A DNA stretch of 64,000 nucleotides from positions 124,001-188,000 of the forward strand of contig NZ_SNYJ01000005.1 of assembly GCF_004363045.1 (NCBI RefSeq). The letters are read 5' to 3'. Shown here piece after piece: positions 40,934-50,300 of the stretch. The first letter of the stretch is position 1; each line of letters opens with the position of its first letter. Both the position numbers and the translations under genes were made by a program. Under the pieces are notes generated by a model. That model saw nothing but the letters and a program-made list of their open reading frames with translations, was not told where the DNA came from and made no database searches. The DNA is from Aureibacillus halotolerans. GTDB lineage: Bacteria; Bacillota; Bacilli; Bacillales; DSM-28697.

Positions 40934-41776
40934 ATGAGTTTGGAGACTTATGTTGAATTGCAAATACCGCCACTTCCTTATTATCTAGGCTCAGGCTACA
41001 CTGAATTCGAGAGCGGTGACACTCATCCACACCGCACAAATTTGGGTATCTACGATTTAATTATTGCTACCAAAGGAGAATTGTTTATAGGAGAAAATCA
41101 TCAGCAATGGACCTTGCGTAAAGGCGATGCATTACTCCTTCAGCCTGTAGGAGAACATTTCTCTGTTGAACCATGTAAGCAAACAACAGCTTTTTTCTGG
41201 CTTCATTTTGAGCATCCTAGTCATCGTGAGCATTCCTTTGATTCCCCGTTTCGGACATCCCGTCCATTTGCCAATCCCTACACTTTAAAACTCCCTAAGT
41301 ACTCTCGACTGACAGATTCTCAAAGAGCATTTAATCTTATGAATCGTATGCTAGAAATGCCTATTGAAAGCTCCTTCTGGGAGGAACAGCATTTGATGGC
41401 GGAATTGTTGGCTATCTTAGAGCTGGGGGATAAGGGGGGAAATGGCTCAGCAGCAGCTCGACTCGCCATGAAGACAGCCACTTATATCCATGAACATTAT
41501 CAAGAAAAAATAACGAATTCTACGCTCGCTTCAGCTCTTCATTTTCACCCTAATTACATTGTGCGATGTATGAAAATGAAATATAATCGGACACCAGTGG
41601 AATATCTAAATGACTTTCGCATTGAGAGAGCCAAACGCTTACTTATTACCACCGTATTGCCGATTGAGCGAATCGCTGAAAAAGTAGGGTTTCTTTACCC
41701 ACCTTATTTTTCAGCATCCTTTAAACTAAAGGTGGGTAAATCGCCACTTCAATTTCGTAATCAATATTTGAACTAA
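40934..41776 (+). CDS. AraC family transcriptional regulator
   Basis: Protein of 280 residues. The N-terminal half is the AraC-type cupin sensor (LGIYDLIIATKGELFIGENHQQWTLRKGDALLLQPVGEHFS), the C-terminal 100 residues hold both helix-turn-helix units (ITNSTLASALHFHPNYIVRCMKMKYNRTPVEYLNDFRIERAKRLL, then IERIAEKVGFLYPPYFSASFKLKVGKSPLQFR). GGAAAGGA lies 8 bases before the ATG at 40934; the TTG at 40916 has no ribosome site. It is divergent from GH127 and probably activates it when an arabinose-type sugar is present. Confidence 0.9.
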   Translation: MSLETYVELQIPPLPYYLGSGYTEFESGDTHPHRTNLGIYDLIIATKGELFIGENHQQWTLRKGDALLLQPVGEHFSVEPCKQTTAFFWLHFEHPSHREHSFDSPFRTSRPFANPYTLKLPKYSRLTDSQRAFNLMNRMLEMPIESSFWEEQHLMAELLAILELGDKGGNGSAAARLAMKTATYIHEHYQEKITNSTLASALHFHPNYIVRCMKMKYNRTPVEYLNDFRIERAKRLLITTVLPIERIAEKVGFLYPPYFSASFKLKVGKSPLQFRNQYLN

Positions 41777-42046
41777 CCTTTGACTGAGGTTGATGATACT
41801 GTGCAACCCTTTGATCCACACGTAGGAATCTGTGGGGTTCAAGAATTTTAGAGGAGAAGGTAGTGTTTATCTCGTCAAAGGAAGAGGCGAACCTCTTTAA
41901 ATTTTTTGTATTCTGTGTAAAATGCTTTTTGTTTCGCTGACCCACTCGATTTTCATTTCTTTGCAAAATGAAGGTATACTGTATACCAAGCTATTGTTCG
42001 AAACGGCTTGGAATTTTGAAATCGGTGTTGTCAGGGGGAGTAACGA

Positions 42047-43495
42047 GTGAGTGTCTCAGCAATCCTTATTTACTTATTAATTGCCTTGAACTTTGCCTTT
42101 GCCATTATCGTCGTCTTTCGTGAGCGCAGAGATATTGGTGCGACGTGGGCTTGGCTGCTCGTCATGTTTTTTCTTCCTGGGATCGGATTTATCACCTACT
42201 TGTTGTTCGCGCAAAACCTAAGTCGCTATCATTTGTTTGATTCGGAGGACTTTAATCGGCGCGATTACGATCAGATGGCAGAAAAGCAGCTTGAAGCAAT
42301 TCATGCTGGGAGCTTTCCTTATCATAATCCTGAGACGTTTGAACACTCGGACTTGTTGTACTTGCATCTGCTAAACAATAAGGCTGTATTCACGGATGAT
42401 AATAAAGTTGAGCTATATGCTGATGGTAACGCTAAGTTTACACAGCTATTAACCGACATTAAAGCTGCGAAGGACACGATTCACCTGCAATATTATATTT
42501 TTCGGAATGACCAGCTTGGGAGAGACATTATTCGCGCACTGACTGAAAAAGCCACCGAGGGAGTAGAGGTAAAGGTGCTTTATGATGATCTCGGTTCGCG
42601 AACATTGCGAAAGCGAAATTTTAAAGACTTGGTTGCGCATGGTGGGGAAATCGAAGCGTTCTTCCCTTCCAAATTCCGCATTATCAATATTCGTTTGAAT
42701 TACCGGAACCATCGTAAAATCGTTGTTATCGACGGGAAGATAGGCTACATCGGAGGATTTAATGTAGGGGATGAATACCTTGGACGAAGCGAGAAGTTCG
42801 GCTATTGGAGAGATAATCACTTGCGTATCCAGGGGAAGGCAGTGTATTCCTTGCAGGCCAGGTTCATCCTCGATTGGAACCAGGCCTCGAAGCACCATGA
42901 CATTTCATACGAAAAACGCTTGTTTCCTCAAGTGGAAACAACAGGCGAAACGGGTATTCAAATTGTGACAAGCGGTCCAGATTCAGAACTTGAGCACATC
43001 AAGTACGGGTATTTAAAGATGATTTCTACTGCCCAAAAATCAATTTATATCCAATCACCATATTTCATTCCTGATGCAAGTGTCCTTGATGCGCTGCGTG
43101 TAGCATGCTTGTCAGACATTGAGGTGACCATTATGATCCCAAATAAGCCGGATCATATGTTTGTGTATTGGGCGACAATGTCTTATATTGGGGAGCTATT
43201 AAAAACAGGAGCGAAGGTGTATATATACAACAAAGGTTTCATTCACGCAAAAACGATAATTGTGGATGATGAAATCTCTTCAGTGGGTACCGCGAATATT
43301 GATGTCAGAAGCTTTAAGCTGAATTTTGAGGTTAATGCCTTTCTCTATGACAAGGAAATAGCGATGGAGATTAGCGAGAAGTTTAGAGAGGATATAGAGG
43401 TGTCTACATTGCTAACGTACGATGCTTACGAAGAACGCTCTCGCTGGATTCGCTTCAAAGAATCCATTTCAAGACTGCTGTCACCGATTCTGTAA
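42047..43495 (+). CDS. cls: Cardiolipin synthase (phospholipase D family)
   Basis: Protein of 482 residues. Two N-terminal membrane segments (3-24 and 35-55, the PLDc_N region ATWAWLLVMFFLPGIGFITYLLF) are followed by two HKD motifs: NHRKIVVIDGKIGYIGGFNVGDEYLG and IHAKTIIVDDEISSVGTANIDVRSF. It joins two phosphatidylglycerol molecules into cardiolipin and glycerol at the inner membrane face. The start is a GTG with GGGGGAG 6 bases upstream. Monocistronic, with a very strong terminator. Bacilli often have several cls genes, so no number is given. Confidence 0.92.
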   Translation: MSVSAILIYLLIALNFAFAIIVVFRERRDIGATWAWLLVMFFLPGIGFITYLLFAQNLSRYHLFDSEDFNRRDYDQMAEKQLEAIHAGSFPYHNPETFEHSDLLYLHLLNNKAVFTDDNKVELYADGNAKFTQLLTDIKAAKDTIHLQYYIFRNDQLGRDIIRALTEKATEGVEVKVLYDDLGSRTLRKRNFKDLVAHGGEIEAFFPSKFRIINIRLNYRNHRKIVVIDGKIGYIGGFNVGDEYLGRSEKFGYWRDNHLRIQGKAVYSLQARFILDWNQASKHHDISYEKRLFPQVETTGETGIQIVTSGPDSELEHIKYGYLKMISTAQKSIYIQSPYFIPDASVLDALRVACLSDIEVTIMIPNKPDHMFVYWATMSYIGELLKTGAKVYIYNKGFIHAKTIIVDDEISSVGTANIDVRSFKLNFEVNAFLYDKEIAMEISEKFREDIEVSTLLTYDAYEERSRWIRFKESISRLLSPIL

Positions 43496-43530
43496 GTGTT
43501 AATTGATTGTTTGATTGAACATAGAAAGGC

Positions 43531-43576
43531 AAACAAAGCGTGCCCGATAAATCCATTGGGCACGCTTTGTTTTTGT
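43531..43576 (+). terminator. Terminator after cls
   Basis: AAACAAAGCGTGCCC, 12 bases, GGGCACGCTTTGTTT and more T: a perfect 15-bp stem. Confidence 0.9.
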
Positions 43577-43687
43577 TGGTGCATCTTGAAGCTGGTAGCA
43601 AACAAATGGACGTCAATCTGCTTTCAACGTGCAACGATATGGGTTTTTACAAAAAAGGCGGCTTCACTTATCAACAGGCCCTGTGGA

Positions 43688-44602
43688 TTAATGTGATGAA
43701 GATTGAATTTGTTTCGCGTGATTCTCATTGTCCTCAAGCTGTATTTTTTTGTTGCGAGAATGGGCGAAAAATACAGCATAAGCCCAAAGCGCCAGTAGAA
43801 CGATGTAAATGACGTAAAAGCCATTGTTAAATCCATTCAGGAAATGTATTAGTAGTATATTTACATTAGTGAAAATGATCAGTCCGCCAACAAGGACACC
43901 GAGCAGGTGAGTTGGCATGATTTTAACAAGCCAGGCTGCAATCGGAGCAGCGCAAACACCGCCAATGGCAAATGCTGCTACCCAAAACCAACTGATTTGC
44001 TCCCACCCGAGAAAGATAATAAAGCCTAACGACGCGGATAAAGTGACTGCAAATTCACTTGTGTCTACTGTGCCGATCACTTTTCTTGGAATGGCGCCTT
44101 TTCTCGAAAGCAGAAATGGGGTGTTTACCGGTCCCCATCCGCCGCCGCCAACGGCATCGAAAAAGCCAGCGAGGGCACTCATAGGGATGAGCACAATTCG
44201 TTTCAGCGGCTTAGCGATGCTTTGATTCGTTGAAGGAACGGCAATTAAAAAACGATACATAATGTACCCGCCAAGAACTAGTAAAAAGATAGAGATATAG
44301 GGCTTGATTACATCTCCGGGCAATCCACTCAGAAAAGCAGCTCCGATGAACGCACTAATAGAGCCAGGAATAATCATTCGATAGAGCAATGGCTTATCGA
44401 CATTGCCGAATTTTAAATGGGAGGCACCAGATGCAGCCGTCGTCGCAATTTCTGCGATATGAATAGAAGCAGAAACAACCGCAGGGGCCACAGCAAACAG
44501 CAACAGTAAAGACGATGACGTAGCGCCAAACCCCATTCCCAGTGATCCGTCAATCAATTGGGCGAAAAAACCGATGATGGCAAATAGCAATAGTTTTGAC
44601 AT
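43688..44602 (-). CDS. TauE/SafE family membrane transporter (second copy)
   Basis: Membrane protein of 304 residues with about eight segments and a charged tail. The repeats are FFAQLIDGSLGMGFGATSSSLLLLFAVAPAVVSASIHIAEIATTAASGASHLKFGN and ALAGFFDAVGGGGWGPVNTPFLLSRKGAIPRKVIGTVDTSEFAVTLSASLGF. Closest in type to B. subtilis YtnM-like and CysZ-like sulfur anion permeases; the anion is not known. The ATG at 44602 follows AAGGGAG; the longer frame to 44713 runs through its promoter region. No SAM or T-box leader was seen. Confidence 0.88.
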   Translation of the reverse strand: MSKLLLFAIIGFFAQLIDGSLGMGFGATSSSLLLLFAVAPAVVSASIHIAEIATTAASGASHLKFGNVDKPLLYRMIIPGSISAFIGAAFLSGLPGDVIKPYISIFLLVLGGYIMYRFLIAVPSTNQSIAKPLKRIVLIPMSALAGFFDAVGGGGWGPVNTPFLLSRKGAIPRKVIGTVDTSEFAVTLSASLGFIIFLGWEQISWFWVAAFAIGGVCAAPIAAWLVKIMPTHLLGVLVGGLIIFTNVNILLIHFLNGFNNGFYVIYIVLLALWAYAVFFAHSRNKKIQLEDNENHAKQIQSSSH

Positions 44603-45090
44603 ATGAACGCTCCCTTGAAAGTAAAGACTGTAAGAACAAAACGAATTTTCAGACCTATGACAGATGTAAAATGTGTTAATGATAATTAAAAACAATTTAT
44701 TCTTATATGTCAACTGTGTTTAATGATTTAACTTGGTTATATAAATGAAAAATGCGTTGGTGCTTGCTCGGAAGGTCGTTTGTACGATGCGCTTTTGTGT
44801 TCGCAAGGTGAATTCATAGCGGCATTCTCAGAATTGGTCACTAATGCCCCATCAAGTAACGTAGATCTTATTTTATTCAGGGTGAGTTATAGTTTCTGTT
44901 TTCGCACAAGTTAACAGCTGGAAAACACTCTCTATAGGCAAATGGCTATACGTTCGCTTTCACCTTAAAGGGCACAAGTGCAACATCGACTCGAGAAGAC
45001 CTCATCTTATTTGGTTGCCACACGGCTTTTACCCTCTATACGAGACCGAGCCACATGAAAACAATGTCCGCAGAAATAAACACCAGCGTA

Positions 45091-45203
45091 GGCAACATAC
45101 GTAGACTCTAGTGGGATCAGCGCGAGCTGAAGATCCCCTCGAAAAAGCCTGCTTTTTCGAGGAAGCTGAAGCCGTGCCCCACAGAAAGCGAAGTATGTAG
45201 ACG
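45091..45203. repeat. Structured repeat core, copy 2
   Basis: Outer arms ACATAC / GTATGT, inner GTGGG / CCCAC, apical hairpin CTCGAAAAAGC-CT-GCTTTTTCGAG. Confidence 0.85.
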
Positions 45204-45517
45204 GAGCGGTCGTCATTCCCGTCCACCTCATCGTGTTTTCTTTTCACCCTGCGGGTACAAGTGCAACATCGATTCGAAAGGACCTCATCGTATTTTCTTT
45301 GCCGCTGGAGTCTCGCTAGTCGCCGTTTTTGGTTTATGAGAAAGATCTTTTTTGGTTTCATTTTCAACCGTTACCAACAACATTCGTGTAAAAGGCACCA
45401 GGTGACCTACCTTGAAACATTGCACTTTCTCGCCTTATTTGGTTGCCACACGGCTTTTACCCTCTATACGAGACCGAGCCACAATAAACAATGTCCGCAG
45501 AAACAAACATCAGCGTA

Positions 45518-45627
45518 GTCAACATACGTAGACTCTAGTGGGATCAGCGCGAGCTGAAGATCCCCTCGGAAAGCCTGCTTTCCGAGGAAGCTGAAGCCGT
45601 GCCCCACAGAAAGCGAAGTATGTTGAC
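45518..45627. repeat. Structured repeat core, copy 3 (cleanest)
   Basis: Outer arms GTCAACATAC (45518-45527) / GTATGTTGAC (45618-45627), 10 perfect pairs; inner GTGGG (45538-45542) / CCCAC (45603-45607); apical CTCGGAAAGC-CT-GCTTTCCGAG (45565-45586). A competing local pairing GGGATC (45540-45545) / GATCCC (45559-45564) uses the same G residues as the inner stem. Confidence 0.88.
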
Positions 45628-45777
45628 GGAGCGATCGTCATTCCCGTCCACCTCATCGTGTTTTCTTTGCCGCAGGAGTCTTGTTAGTTACCGTTTTTGG
45701 TTATTGTTAAGAACGAATGAAATGAGATAGACCTTGTTGGTTCAATTTCGACCATAACCAACGAAGGAAGTGGAAAG

Positions 45778-45799
45778 GGCACTAGTGCCTGCTTTTTTT
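45778..45799 (+). terminator. Terminator-like hairpin at the end of repeat region R2
   Basis: GGCACTAGTGCC, then TGCTTTTTTT. No gene precedes it on the plus strand. Confidence 0.5.
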
Positions 45800-45940
45800 A
45801 AAAAACTTCTGTTAGTACTTTTGGAAGGTCACTTTCTCATTCACTGAACGTAAGAAATTCACTCACGCGCTTTAACTAAAAAGGAATGCTCCTCTTTTAG
45901 GCGAATGGGTACACTACGACAACAATGAAAGAGGTCTGAG

Positions 45941-46849
45941 ATGAAGTCATTCAAAGTATCACTTACAATGGAGCGTGTTGAGTCACTCATTAAACAGATT
46001 GTGCAAGGGACTGTAAAAAACGTTACACCAATCGAAAAAGGAGAGCTGAGTAGAGTGTTCAGCTTTCAATCAGATGAACAGCCGTTGATCGTTCATTTCA
46101 AGGATGACGGAAAGAGCTTCGAGAAAGCACAGTATATGTATATGAATTTCGGAGAACGATTGCCAATCCCAAAGGTTATCTCTCGAGGAGTAATCGAAAA
46201 TGTTCATTACGCCATTTCAGAAAAAGCAGCAGGAACAGCGATGGATGAGCTTTCGATTGAGGCGGTGCAATGGCCACTGAAAGACCTCGCCGAGCAAGTG
46301 ACCCGGATGGGGGAAATTGACGTTCCATCAACTGCGGGCTTCCAGTTCATAGACCCTCAAGAAAACGAAGCGTCGTATGAGACAATGACCGAGCTCATCG
46401 CCTCGCATTTTCATGAGGAGCCAAGTGGTTTTTACGAAAACTGGACCCATTTATATCATGATAGTTTTCTAGAAAAAGACGTTTTCCAAGCGGGGTATCA
46501 GAGGCTAATTGAATTGACAGCCTTTGCTCCTAAAACACCAACACTCGTTCATGGAGACTTTCATCTCGGAAACATGCTCGCTAACGATACTAAAGTGACG
46601 GGGATTGTCGACTGGGAGATGGCTTCTTTCAGCGATTTTATGATGGATGTCGCCAATGTTCACCTATGGGCCCCTCAGCTTCATTTCCCAACACTGCTAT
46701 TTCAAGCAAACAACACTATTCCCCATTTTTCAGAGCGATTGCAATGCTACATGCTTTTCAGAACGGTAGACGGACTTCGCTTCTACGCCAAGCAAGATGC
46801 AAAGGAAAGCTACAATTTTATAAAGGGAAAACTACTGGAGCTTCTATAA
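45941..46849 (+). CDS. Aminoglycoside phosphotransferase-like (APH) family kinase
   Basis: Protein of 302 residues with the APH/choline kinase fold. The catalytic loop is LVHGDFHLGNML (Asp as base, Asn for metal) and the DFG-like metal site is GIVDWEMASFSDFMMDVAN. The N-terminal lobe is short (GELSRVFSFQSDEQPLIVHFK, with the ATP-binding Lys). The substrate may be an aminoglycoside, choline-like compound, sugar or macrolide; resistance cannot be claimed from sequence. GAAAGAGG precedes the ATG. No partner genes nearby. Confidence 0.82.
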   Translation: MKSFKVSLTMERVESLIKQIVQGTVKNVTPIEKGELSRVFSFQSDEQPLIVHFKDDGKSFEKAQYMYMNFGERLPIPKVISRGVIENVHYAISEKAAGTAMDELSIEAVQWPLKDLAEQVTRMGEIDVPSTAGFQFIDPQENEASYETMTELIASHFHEEPSGFYENWTHLYHDSFLEKDVFQAGYQRLIELTAFAPKTPTLVHGDFHLGNMLANDTKVTGIVDWEMASFSDFMMDVANVHLWAPQLHFPTLLFQANNTIPHFSERLQCYMLFRTVDGLRFYAKQDAKESYNFIKGKLLELL

Positions 46850-46898
46850 TGTTAGAGGCTCTTGTTTGTTTTCCATTTTTGTTTTCTTTTGGTTGTTT

Positions 46899-46941
46899 GT
46901 GACTGGGGTCACTGGTCATATGACCTCCTTCCTACTAAACT
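46899..46941 (+). promoter_or_regulatory. Bipartite motif with promoter, copy A (upstream of the giant kinase)
   Basis: GTGACT-N4-TCACT-N2-TCATATGAC at 46899-46924, then 11 bases and TAAACT (46936-46941) as -10. All 20 fixed bases occur again at 54652-54677 with the same distance to a -10. The site would occupy the -35 position, as expected for an activator. Confidence 0.55.
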
Positions 46942-47381
46942 GAAAGAGGAATCTCGCCACGTCGCCACCTCCCCATCTTCGGCGCTTAATGATCTTTGAA
47001 TTGAGCAAAAAGTTGGAGAGGAAGTTCATTTCGTGCGGGATAGATCGCAGTCGGAAGGCGTTGTTGTTTTGCGTGAGTGTAAAGGCACTACATATATCTC
47101 TTAAACTTTTTTAAAGAGAGCTAAATGAAGGGGACTTTTGAATATAGTAGGTTGTATGAAAACGTACGGGCAATGAGCACCGGACATGGCGAAACAACGA
47201 AGAAAGTGAGTGTTTGTCATCAAGCCGTAGTCAGGCTGAATGAAAACGTTTGTCTCTCGAGGCGTGAAGGCTTGGGAGGCGCGGAGTTGCCATACGGGCA
47301 ATGAGCACCGGACATGGCGAAACAACGAAGAAAGCGAGCGTTTGTCATCAGCCTGGTAGATATAGAAATGAGGGTCGGACC
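46942..47381 (+). other. Long leader of the giant kinase gene with two 58-bp direct repeats
   Basis: About 440 bases without a supportable gene. The copies at 47165-47222 and 47293-47350 both read TACGGGCAATGAGCACCGG, then ATGGCGAAACAACGAAGAAAG, and differ at two bases (T/C). They are 128 bases apart. The second copy ends 31 bases before the kinase ATG and includes an in-frame ATG (47301) that has no ribosome site. CTTTTTTAAAGAGAG at about 47107 gives a weak hairpin. Confidence 0.75.
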
Positions 47382-50300
47382 ATGCTTGATTCAAGGTTTC
47401 AGTTGATTGAAAAGGTGCACGAGAGTGAAGATACACTTGTGCTACGGTGTCAGGAGGTTGAGAAATCTCGTTCAGTGATTTTGAAGATGCCAGCAAAGGA
47501 GTTTAATGACAGTGAAACGCTGGCAGTCTATGAACGAGAAAATACCTTCCTGCAATCGGTGGTTTCAAATCATATTATTCGTTCTTATGGGTTGAGAACG
47601 ATCTCAAGCCGTCCGGCCATTGTGTTGGAGGATTGTTTTGGTTTGTCTATGGATGGGCTCTATCGAGGCGAATCGATGGCTTTGGAAACGTTTTTTCAAT
47701 TCACTGCGCAGGTGACGGGGGCTTTGCAGGAATTGCATGATCAAGGCATTATTCACCGTGACGTGAACCCGTCAAATATGCTCCTCGAACCAACAACTGA
47801 AACGATTAAGCTCATTGATCTGAATTTGGCTTCTACTGTGAGGGATGCGAGGGACGATGACCGCCAGCTGTCAGGCACTTACGCGTATTTGTCCCCTGAG
47901 CAGACTGGCCGAACGACGCACCATGTGGATGTAATGAGTGATGTGTACGCATTTGGCGTGACAATGTATGAATGGTTGACGGGAAAGCGACCGTTTACGA
48001 AGAGTGATCCGCTTGAAATGATCCATGAGCATTTGGCTATGGAACCGGATGCTCCACATGCGTTGAATGCAAACCTCCCCATTATGGTGTCACGGATCGT
48101 TATGAAATGTTTGGAAAAAAATCCGTATGAGAGATATCAATCTATGATGAGCCTAGGTTCTGATCTTCTTCACTGTAGTGAGGAATGGGCATCTTCTCAG
48201 GAAATTTCTCCTTTTTCACTAGGTGAAATGGATCGCGCGATCACCATTGAATGGTCTGAACAAATGTATGGAGTCGAGGAGCAAACGAACGGTCTGTTGT
48301 CACTTTATGATGATGTGCGGATGGGCGAAGCTGTTTCCATACTCGTCTCTGGTGTTTCTGGGTCAGGAAAAACAACGTTTGTGTCGCAGCTTGTGCCTTT
48401 TGGTGGCGCGTTTGTTTCTGGGAAATGCGAACAGTACAATGGTGGTCTTCCGTATCAGCCTCTGCTGCAAGCGATGGAGCAATTGATTAAGAAAATGCTC
48501 TCTAGGTCTGAAGCAGAGGTCGATGAATGGGCGGAGAGACTACGATATATCGCAGATACCAATGGCAAACGTCTCAAGGAAATTTTACCTGTTCTCGAAG
48601 CGGTGCTACCAACCGTTGACACGTCCGACGAGCCTTCACTGATGGACTCGGATATTGGCTTTAAGTATGTACTAGCGGACGTCTTACGCTCATGTTGCTT
48701 CAAAGAGCACCCCGTTGTCCTCGTTATTGATGATCTGCAGTGGGCAGATACCGCGACCTTACAATTTTTCCGTTACGTCAAAGAAGATTTCTATATTCCC
48801 TATCTGCTGAGCGTTGGCACATACCGCGAGGAAAATGTGGAGGGTGTTGAGCTACTGCCCGCGCTCATCAATGATCGCGATATTGTTAAATTGCATTTGA
48901 ATGACCTCTCCATGCAAGCCATTCGTACGATGCTAATGGATGCCTTCCATTCATCAACGGAGAAGATTGAAGCCGTCGCTGCTTTAATTCACCAAAAGAC
49001 GAAAGGTAATCCATTTTTTGTACGCCAGTTTATTGGTGTGCTGCTAGAAAAACGCTGGTTGTATTTTGACCCTACTACACAAGCATGGGATTGGATGGAG
49101 TCGTCTATTCGCAATGCGCCTCATACGGACAATGTGGTTGAGTTCTTAGTGGATCAGTTTCGTTCTCTTTCAGCTGATACAAGCAGGTGCCTTGCTTGGG
49201 CGGCAAGTGTAGGCAGACAGATTTGTGTGGGGACACTGTCAACGGTTATGGAAAAATCTCCTGCTTTTGTGACTGGGGCACTGCAGGAAGGCGTGAAACG
49301 AGGATATCTTTCGCAGTCTACGGAAACACAGTTTGAGTTTCTGCATGACCGTATCCAACAGGTGGCGTATCAATCACTTTCTGAGTTTGAACGAAAAAAG
49401 GTGCATTATGCGCTTGCGAGCTATGGACTTTCTGCAAAAGAACAGAACTCGTTATGGGCAATGGATGTGTACACCATTGTAGGGCATTTGATTGCCTCTA
49501 AAGAGCTCATTCAGGATGCTAAGGAAAAGCTGACAATGGCATCCTTGTTATTGGAGGCATCGGTGTTGAGCCAGCGCGCAGCAGCTTTTGACATGGCACT
49601 GCACTATGCATCACTCGGTGCCGAGGCGTTGTCAGATGAAGCATGGGTGAACACTCCTGATTTGTGCTTTGCCTTGCACGAGGCATGTGCGGAGTTAAGC
49701 TATTTGTGTGGTGCCTTTGAAGAGGCGGAGCGTTGGATAGATGTGGCCATTAACAAACCGTTGTCGACACTGAATAAAGTGCGTTTACTTACGATTCAAA
49801 TTAGCATCAAAACGAATTTAACAGAGTATGCAGATGTACTGAAAATAAGCAATCGAGCACTTGCGATGTTGGACGTTTCTATTCCAGACCGCATTACCGA
49901 TCAGGATATTGTGCAAGAGCGTAAGGTTATTGAGGAGCTACTTTCCAATGTTAATGAGGAGGACTTGCAACAGCTTCCGGTCATGTCAAATGACGCTGTA
50001 CAGCAAGCTCTTAAACTGATTAGCCATACGGGACCATCCTCTTATTATGTTGATTTAAATTGGTTTGCCTACACCTCTTTGCGCTCGATAAAACTGTCCC
50101 TTGCCCATGGGCTGTCTGCCTTTTCAGGGGCTGGCTTCACGGCATACAGCATAATGCTCGTAGGTGTATGGCGCAATGTCGATGAGGGCTTTCGTCTTGG
50201 CCAGCTTTCTTGTGCAATCGCAGACCAACTTCATGATGCACAAGCGATCTGTAAAGCCTACGGATCGTTCGCCATCTTTATTAATCATCGCAAACGTCAT

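Larger units (their letters stand above)
44860..45777. repeat. Repeat region R2 (non-coding, tandem units)
   Basis: About 900 bases without a supportable gene. It contains two complete structured cores (45091-45203 and 45518-45627) set in tandem units of about 420 bases, a trailing partial unit from 45675 (GGAGTCTTGTTAGT), and the leading block TTTTCGCACAAGTTAACAGC near 44900 shared with R1. Joining blocks TTTGGTTGCCACACGGCTTTT and GAGACCGAGCCACA occur twice. Frames inside are repeat shadows. The 140 bases before it (44603-44760) hold the promoter side of the second TauE/SafE gene. Confidence 0.8.

Noticed and set aside
31801-45799. CRISPR array
   Set aside because: The recurring blocks are long, of uneven length and not separated by uniform unique spacers, and no cas gene is present.
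45941-46849. Aminoglycoside resistance gene
   Set aside because: Only the general APH kinase fold is evident; nothing in the sequence fixes an antibiotic substrate.
47301-47381. Upstream ATG at 47301 as start of the giant kinase
   Set aside because: It lies within the 58-bp direct repeat and has no ribosome site, whereas ATG 47382 has GAGGG at proper distance and begins the kinase domain.
48455-48703. Minus-strand frames within the giant kinase and other large genes
   Set aside because: Shadows of well-supported coding sequence on the other strand.
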